Assembly (NCBI GenBank): GCA_963556255.1
Contig: OY744605.1
Coordinates: 6,753,267 to 6,817,266, forward strand
Length of the DNA stretch: 64,000 bases
Direction of reading: 5' to 3'
Origin: Allolobophora icterica
Lineage: Eukaryota; Annelida; Clitellata; Crassiclitellata; Lumbricidae
Position numbers and translations under genes: made by a program. Below the pieces are notes generated by a model that worked only from the letters and a program-made list of their open reading frames with translations, had not been told where the DNA came from and did no database searches. Position 1 is the stretch's first letter, and every line of letters starts with the position of its first letter. Below, one piece after another: positions 57,607 to 64,000 of the stretch.

Positions 57607-60600
57607 TCAGTTCGATTTGAACAAGGCATCCTGAATTGCGTCCTGCATACTGTGTTGATAATCAACTACATTTTCTTCTGGAGCATTTTCATCGATGTAG
57701 TCTTCAACCATCTCTGCCTGTTCCCCATCTTCCATTGTTTCCTCTTCCTCGTCTTCCTCATCCTCCGGAATTTCCACACTGATGTTATATCGTCTTGGAT
57801 TCTCGTCATCTTGACTCATGACGAACCGGCATTCGACGGTCTCTCCCTTGCTCACGAGCAACGTATCGGGGAGAACAACAACAGTCTGGCACCAGTGCGT
57901 TGACGGGGCTTCTGGTCCCGTGCTCAGCGTCACTGGCTTTTCCCCATCGAACTCAACCTCAAACCAAACCGCAAAACCGTGTAGAAGATCGTTCTTATTG
58001 ATGACAAACTTTGGCATTGCGTAGATGTTTCTAATGTCCTCCACGCCAACGAACATCAGATCCAACTCGATCACGAGGTAAGGGTCTGACAGGCAGTCAG
58101 TCGATTTTATGTTCATTATCTGCGGTTGGGAAAGGCGAGCCACCTTCACGCTCGGCAGAGCAGGGCTGAAATCGAAGCCGTAGACGTTCTTCCAGTAGTC
58201 GAAGTTTGAACGTTGGAAATCTTTCAGTGCCACCGGACACATGTGAAGCGTTGCGGTCGATGGAACCATTACCCCATCTGGTGACAGAAACCGGTCGCGA
58301 GCAGCAATCACCGAGTTGAGCATAGACTCGTGGAGCAGGTAGAAGCCCATCCATTCCGAGATTAGCACGTCTGCTTTGATGTCTTCTGGTAGCGTAACAT
58401 CTTCCGCTCGGCCGTGAATGACCGTGATTTTGTCGCTGTATCCATTCTTGGCGACTATTTCGCGACACAGCTCGCTAACATCACTGGCCTCGATCGCAAA
58501 AACCTAGAAATGATGACATAATATAAACAAAAGTGCAATTTCAAGAAAAAATCATGAGCAGTGCTCCCAACCAAGCAGGGAGGACCCACGATCAAACGGA
58601 ACAGACTTCAAGCACTTGCCGAACAAAGGTGACAGACTGATTAGCTGACTTCTGATTTTAGCAGGAAGACTATTTCAGGATACAGGGCCAGCAATAGCAA
58701 AACTTCTGTGATGGGTAGTGGACGACCTAGCCCAAGGCACAACAAGAATACCATGTGCAGCCGATCGGAGGGACATGCGACCAGGAATAGATTAGGCAGA
58801 GATACACAAGGATCTGAGACACGATGGAGCAGTTCCCACCAGGCAAATTCGCATGATGGTTGGAATCTTATACTCAATGCATTGAGGTATAGGTAATCAG
58901 TGCAGTGACGCATATGTAGGTGGAGAAATGGCCAAATTTAGGATGCCACCAATCAGATGACAGTTCAAAACTCAATCTTATCGGTATTGCCTGCTTTGAA
59001 AAAGAAAACCTAAAATGGTGACAATTCGTACATGACTTCATCTTAAGTATTGAAAGTAATGACTTTGTCAAAAACCAATGTAAACATCACATTTGGTTCC
59101 ACGCTGGTATTTTGCTATAAAGAGGGATCTGCATGTGCTGTATCAGAATCCATATTATAAAGAGGCAGTTATAAAGAAGCTTTCAGTGTATCGTGAAGGG
59201 ATAAGTACTGCTTAAACATTCTGAATGAATTATTGTTGTAGGGACACAAGTAGAGCAGAAAATCTCCTAACAAAAATAATTTAGTTTTATGAATAGCTGG
59301 CTTCTTTATGATGTCACCTGTCACATACAAGTTAAGTAAGGGGTCGACCATACGGAGGGGTCACCCAAATGTGGACAAAGGACAGGAAGGGTTAAATGGC
59401 GAGTGTGGACAACTGGACATCCGCATCTAACTTTGGTTCATACCGAGACATGGTAGCCGATTGGTTAGAGCAGCGGTTCCCAAACATCTCTGGGTCACGA
59501 CCCACTTCTGAATATTTTGTCAGCCTCGGGACCCACTGTGTAAAATTAAGCACTGTGTACTAAAATTTCCTTCGTAAATTGGTATTCAAATATGCGGATT
59601 TACGCACAGCGCTTAGAAATTTAAAGCATTAAAAGGAAACTTAGGCAAAAGAACAGTTTACAAATTATTGCAATCCAGCTAGTTATAGCCTAATCATAGC
59701 CAAGTGTTGTTGCTGCAAAAAAAATAATTTTCTCGAAAAATTTGGCGACCCATTTGCCAGAGCTTCACGACCCACTTTTGGGTCGCGACCCACAGTTTGG
59801 GAAACTATGGGTTAGAGTGCTCCTGTGGAGTTTACGGATTTGAACCTGAGAGGGTTACTGTGTAGGGACCTTGAGCAAGTCCTTTGCTCACAGAACTTGG
59901 TCTGCACCATTGTCTGATGCTTGTTCTTTAGATAGTGGTGCTTAATGAATATAACGACTTAGGTCAGACTGGACTTGACAGTGTCAAAATCCCTCCCTCC
60001 CCCCAGTAGCAGATTTACCCATGCAAGAACAACACCCTAATCTAGGCCTCAGTACTCTGCTGGGAATGTAACGCCAAATGCAGACAAGGGGAAGGCAGGG
60101 GTCAAAAGTAGGTAATTTTTACAGATGTCCTTATGTTCAACCCCTAATGGATATGCTTTTCAAGCGCTTTGAAAGTGTGAAGACATCTCTTGCAAAGCTA
60201 CAAGAATACTGTTCCAAGCATATGGGCACGCGATCCTAAAGAAGAGGATTCCTTAATCTTGATGATAATTAATTCCCATTGTTTAACAACATGTTATTGC
60301 TGTCAGGGCCATTGGTCTTCCTCCTTTTTCCAGGCTTGAGACTGGCACCATCAGAGTACAGGCAATGGCAGAGTTCTAATCTTGCTGAAAGCAGCAACAT
60401 GACTTTACCTGCTTTGCTCCAGCTTTCGCCACAAGCAATGACAGAATTCCAGTGCCTGCTCCAACATCAACGACGACTTTATCATGAAAGACTTCGCTGT
60501 TTTCCTCTATGAAAGTCTTGTAGGCATTTACTCTCGGCTCATCTTTTAGCATTAATTCATGCACGAGAATATCGCCGTAACTTTTGAAGTAGCCATCTCC

Positions 60601-60612
60601 TTGTGAAGCCAT
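57607..60612 (-). CDS. PRMT6-like protein arginine N-methyltransferase
   Basis: Two exons on the minus strand: 60612-60409 and 58503-57607, GT-AG in phase 0, giving 366 aa. Type I PRMT hallmarks are YFKSY (8-12), SAM-binding VDVGAGTG (48-55), E73 after motif I, the double-E loop SEWMGFYLLHE (E118, E127) and THW (270-272). It should transfer methyl groups from S-adenosylmethionine to arginines, giving asymmetric dimethylarginine. The small size and lack of an N-terminal extra domain favour PRMT6 over PRMT2 or PRMT3. The C-terminus has an unusual acidic tail (about 313-350, runs of Glu/Asp) which I do not recall from vertebrate PRMT6. The intron (58504-60408) carries LINE, SINE and hAT insertions. 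The gene appears intact. Confidence 0.88.
58556..58935 (-). mobile_element. LINE/SINE-derived repeat in PRMT intron
   Basis: It resembles the 3' region of CR1/L2-like elements: a GTGCTCCCAACC start like other tails here, and a degenerate frame. The match is by layout rather than a clear motif. Confidence 0.45.
59449..59960 (+). mobile_element. tRNA-derived SINE split by a hAT MITE
   Basis: The head (ACATGGTAGCCGATTGGTTAGAG) ends at 59470 and resumes at 59810 with GGTTAGAGTGCTCC, box B GGATTTGAACC and GACCTTGAGCAAGTCCTTTGC. The 339-bp interruption is a hAT MITE. Confidence 0.8.
59471..59809. mobile_element. hAT-type MITE inside a SINE, TSD GGTTAGAG
   Basis: The ends CAGCGGTTCCCAAAC and GTTTGGGAAACTATG are flanked by an exact GGTTAGAG at 59463-59470 and 59810-59817. 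The terminal GGTTCCCAAAC and internal GGGTCGCGACCCA are typical of widespread hAT MITEs. Age order is SINE first, MITE second. Confidence 0.93.
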
Positions 60613-60699
60613 TGATGTCTGAGGAAAAAACCAGTTATTTTGAAAATTACAAATATGTTATAGTTTGATATGGAAATCCCAACAGAGGCATCACCTGGG

Positions 60700-60954
60700 C
60701 AGGGGCAGATCTAAACTTTTTCTTTAAGGGAGGGGGTGATTTCATGGACGTCCAAGATCAAAGGAGTTAAAATTAAAATGACTTATCAAATTAGTAGTTT
60801 ATCAACCTTATAACATGTTACAACACAAATTCCAATCTTTGCAAAGCGATAAATCACAGTATACAATATTTTTAAATATGCCAAAACTTCCAACAAATTA
60901 TTTTTTACACTCTTAGAGGGCAATCACCCCAAACGCCCCCTGGATCCGCCCCTG
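60700..60954. mobile_element. hAT-type MITE, imperfect TSD
   Basis: The ends CAGGGGCAGATCTAA and CCTGGATCCGCCCCTG are flanked by CACCTGGG (60692-60699) and CATCTGAG (60955-60962), 6 of 8 identical. It is the same subfamily as 48811-49090 but older. It lies just upstream of the PRMT start. Confidence 0.7.
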
Positions 60955-60959
60955 CATCT

Positions 60960-61330
60960 GAGGCACGGTAGCCAATTGGTTAGAGTATTCAGCTTGTATG
61001 GGGAATATTGTCATATGGGCTTCATATTTCCAACATTGCTGTTGCAAATTCAGAGTGTATTGTATTGTATTTAAAAACTTATAAAGTGCCTCTACCGAGT
61101 GCCCACCAATCAGAGGCGCTCCCAGTGCGAATATCCTTGGGAATAAAGGCAAGTTTTAACAAGGAAAAGCTGTTGAGCGACCACCAAATAGTAATGTAGC
61201 TCAGACCAAAGGAGGAAACTGATTCCACAATGAATTCCACGAGAGTGCATGAGAATGGGTAGTTGAATATGCAGCTGTACAGTTGTTATAGAAGTTCAGA
61301 TACTGAGAAGTGAGGGGAGGTGTGTGGGCG
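60960..61330. mobile_element. SINE head and LINE/SINE hairpin remnants
   Basis: A SINE head (GGCACGGTAGCCAATTGGTT) at 60962 is followed by a hairpin tail TTATAAAGTGCCTC...CAGAGGCGCTCCC (61080-61120) and a degenerate body. Non-coding. Confidence 0.5.
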
Positions 61331-62160
61331 TTTGCATGTTGGATTTACAGAGTTTCTCACATAGAAGATGATGGCGAAAATATGCAGCGTTTAAAAGTGC
61401 CATCTATATCGACCTCACATGATGGACTTGCAATTCTTAAATGGGTCACAGGGGTCAATCTTAAGCTGATTAGTTAGATACTCCGCAACCTCCAAGGGCA
61501 GGGATCACAGCAGACTGGTATAAACTTATTTCAGTTACAGTTCGGTTCTTGTTGGGGACTTCGTGTCCTTCCAACTAACAACTCTTCCTTCTACAGGTAA
61601 GCTACTGTTAGGCTACATGTAATTCGTTATAATGCCAAAAGTGACAGGTCAAAACAGCACGAGGATTCAGGTTTCTTGCGAATACTAAGACAGACATCAA
61701 TATACTACTTTAAACGAACATAAAGAGGCTGCTTTTACAACTAGTTACATGATTATTACGGCTACACACCGGCGATATACTCGCTCTAATCTACGAGCCC
61801 CAAACCACGTGTGACGACACGAGGTTTGTCAAAAGGAAATTTTTTAATTCAGTAACAGTGAAGGCTAAGACTCTTTTATTCTTTAGGATTTACAAAATCC
61901 TATTAAATTATCGCAGCTTCACCAGTTGCAACTGGTATTTATTTTCAATTTATAAGTTTAATAATATCAACAAATTATCACTACCGGAAGCGTCCGTCGT
62001 TTTATGATTAAAAGACGAATAGACTTGAAACGGTAACTGGACAGATTTAGACAGACACCAGTAGGGTAATAAGTGACTTGAACGGAAGGTAAATGTAAAT
62101 GTAGGCCCCTATACGTTTTTATTGCAACGATATGACTTTTACCCTGCTCCTTTTCAGTTA
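61331..62160. other. gene-free region upstream of the PRMT gene
   Basis: It probably includes the PRMT promoter. A pyrimidine-rich CTTCCTTCTACAG followed by gtaagc at about 61585-61605 looks like a splice site pair on the plus strand, but no exon could be linked to it. Confidence 0.35.
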
Positions 62161-62167
62161 ATTTATC

Positions 62168-62240
62168 GGGTGAGGTCATTCGCCACCGCTAAACGTCTGA
62201 ACGGTTGCCACGCCATTTAAGTAAGTAAGTAAGTAGTTGT
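62168..62240 (+). repeat. dispersed repeat with (AAGT)n tail
   Basis: CCACGCCATTTAAG followed by AAGTAAGTAAGT. The same segment is seen at 25225, 27712 and 37447. Confidence 0.6.
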
Positions 62241-63240
62241 ATTTGCATCCATTAATTACTTGTCTTCAACCGGTACATACATAGGCCTATTTGAAATAAA
62301 CCATAACATAAGCAGATTTTATAAACATACATACACAGCTAAATGTAACTAAAGATATATCGACTAACAAAACTACTTTAAGTCGGTTTAGATTTAACAA
62401 TTGGTAGCATGAAAGGATGTCTTCTCTCACAAAGTCAATATTTTGTCTTCAAGAACATTATTATTATTATATCTTCGTTTATTCATAAATTCCCACTGAG
62501 GTGGGAATGAGGTACAATGAGGTACAATTCACTTGGGTACTGATTATATGCAAATCATGCAAGTCAAAATGATTAGGCCTACTATCAGTACCAATGTAGC
62601 TACCTAGGTTAGCTACATACGTAGGCCCTACCAATGAGTGCTTTCACGTGTGCATGTACCTGTATGTTATGCCTTTTAATCATTCTCTGTCTGTCTGTGT
62701 GTCTGTCTGTCTGTCCTCGCAGCACGTGCACATGTAACGTTTTCCCTTGTCCATAATTCGATCGCTAGGTGCGTCTAATCCTCGTGATTATCCGTGTTCC
62801 TTTCAAGCATGCAATTGCAGAGTATTTAGCGTGCGTTACGGACTTCGGTAAACCTATTGCTTAATTAATCCGACTTATGTAGCTGCATGAGTTTCCTATC
62901 ATGCGATAAGCTAGTAACCTGTCACGGTCGATAGGAAATTATGGTCAAGCTGCGTGTGATTAGGGCACCATTGGTAATTAGCACAGACAACTCCTCACAT
63001 CGCAGTTAGGCCTAAGGCCAATGGCCATCTCCTAATTTACTGCCGTCATGCTACCCAGTCAATACACTTCTGGCCAAGGTTCTGTCTGTCTGTCTGTCTG
63101 TCTGGCTGTCTTTGTCTGTCCGTCTATCCGTCTGTATGTCTGTTTTTCCAACCAAAGAGCGGATGCAGGGGTACCTTTCAGCAACCATGAACTGATCTGA
63201 TTTTAGGAGTGGTCATATCCGCCCTTTACCAACCACAAAA
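62241..63240. other. gene-free region with CTGT repeats
   Basis: Contains CTGTCTGT-rich runs (62685-62715, 63080-63145) and TAGGCCTA octamers (62281, 62574, 63006). No gene was recognised. Confidence 0.45.
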
Positions 63241-63249
63241 TAGTCAGTC

Positions 63250-63540
63250 TTGTTGTCAAGACCTTCAACCTCAAGGCCAAGACCAAGGCTAAGACTTTGA
63301 ACCTCAAGACCAAGACCAAGACCAAGACCAAGACTTTGAATCTCAAGACCAAGCCCAAGACTTTGAACCTCGAGACCAAGACCAAGACCAAGACTTTGAA
63401 CCTCGAGACCAAGACCAAGACCAAGACTTTGAACCTCGAGACCAAGACCAAGACTTTTGGTCTCAAGACCAAAACCAACACTAAGACTTTTAGAAAGGAA
63501 CTCGAGTGCACTCGAGACCAAGACCGTGGTCTCGAGGATA
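63250..63540. repeat. AAGACCAAGACTTTGAACCTC minisatellite
   Basis: Tandem units of 6 bp (AAGACC) grouped into 36-54 bp higher-order units containing AAGACTTTGAACCTCGAGACC. Repetitive frames on both strands are artefacts. Confidence 0.9.
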
Positions 63541-63650
63541 ACAAGTCTGCAAATAGTAGGCCCTATCGTAGTAGAAACTTGATATTGAAGGAAGCCACAC
63601 TATTGAGTTGGCTCCACTACTGCTTCGGGAGTGGATGTGTGGACCGTAGG

Positions 63651-63830
63651 CAGGGACGTATCTAGCGTTGGGCTTGGGGGGGCTTAAAAGCCCCCCCAAA
63701 CGAAGTTGAAGCCCCCCCAAACAAGTCAAGCCGTTGTGTGCTTACGGCTAAAATTCGTATGAACACTGTATAAATGCTGCCATGTTCAAGGCTTAAGCCC
63801 CCCAAACGAAAAAGGCTAGTTACGTGCCTG
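63651..63830. mobile_element. hAT-type MITE, TSD ACCGTAGG
   Basis: The ends CAGGGACGTATCTAGC and GGCTAGTTACGTGCCTG are flanked by an exact ACCGTAGG at 63643-63650 and 63831-63838. It is 180 bp with internal GCCCCCCCAAACGAA repeats. Confidence 0.92.
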
Positions 63831-64000
63831 ACCGTAGGCCCCCTATGGCCACATAAATTGGAAGTTAGAAAACGATTACGGAAATAAACAATCGAGTACA
63901 ATAGGAAACCAAAAGAAAGTCGCAGCAAATAGAAAAGCAGAAGGTAGGTTTAGGTCTATTTTGTACGATTTTGTGGTAGCAAGATAAGCGACACAAAAGA

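Noticed and set aside
61585..61605. first exon of an unlisted plus-strand gene
   Set aside because: A polypyrimidine-CAG followed by gtaagc is suggestive, but no coding or conserved sequence could be linked to it.

Overview
This is eukaryotic, metazoan DNA. Genes are split by GT-AG introns, AATAAA polyadenylation signals follow the nanos copies, and the space between genes is filled with LINEs, SINEs, small inverted-repeat DNA transposons and long microsatellites ((CATA)n, (CA)n, (AAT)n, (GAA)n, (GAT)n). The gene content (Kv2-type potassium channel, Nanos, HDHD2, type I PRMT) is bilaterian. The octamer TAGGCCTA is strongly over-represented. I infer a marine invertebrate, most likely a non-vertebrate deuterostome such as an echinoderm, but the sequence does not prove the phylum.

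Layout. Kb 1-7.5: 5' flank of the first channel gene, loaded with a tRNA-derived SINE, a hAT-type MITE, and a non-LTR retroelement lying between two (AAT)n tracts and split by a DNA transposon with 57-bp inverted repeats. Kb 7.5-10: Kv2-like gene A, with an open frame but a damaged selectivity filter. Kb 10.6-13.1: RTE-like and L2/CR1-like LINE fragments. Kb 13.2-26: a large inverted duplication carrying two divergently transcribed nanos genes, A (minus) and B (plus), each with three exons. Kb 28-32.5: Kv2-like gene B, with an intact filter. Kb 37.8-41.1: a third nanos copy (C), a pseudogene whose zinc-finger exon is broken by nested transposons. Kb 41.2-49.3: a dense, nested swarm of hAT-type elements with 8-bp target-site duplications, one of them 5.46 kb long and holding an almost full-length L2/CR1-like LINE. 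Kb 50.5-56.8: HDHD2 (seven exons, plus). Kb 57.6-60.6: a PRMT6-like arginine methyltransferase (two exons, minus), convergent with HDHD2. Kb 61-64: repeats and no recognised gene.

How the parts relate. The order Kv2 then nanos occurs twice in the same orientation (Kv A + nanos B; Kv B + nanos C), and homology extends into the 5' flanks of both genes. This points to a segmental Kv2-nanos duplication, plus an extra inverted nanos copy (A) in the first unit. One Kv copy and one nanos copy look degenerate, so the locus shows recent duplication followed by decay. HDHD2 and the PRMT are ordinary conserved single genes whose introns have collected SINE, LINE, hAT and piggyBac insertions. All exon boundaries were read by eye from splice signals, phase and paralog comparison; no alignment program or database was used.
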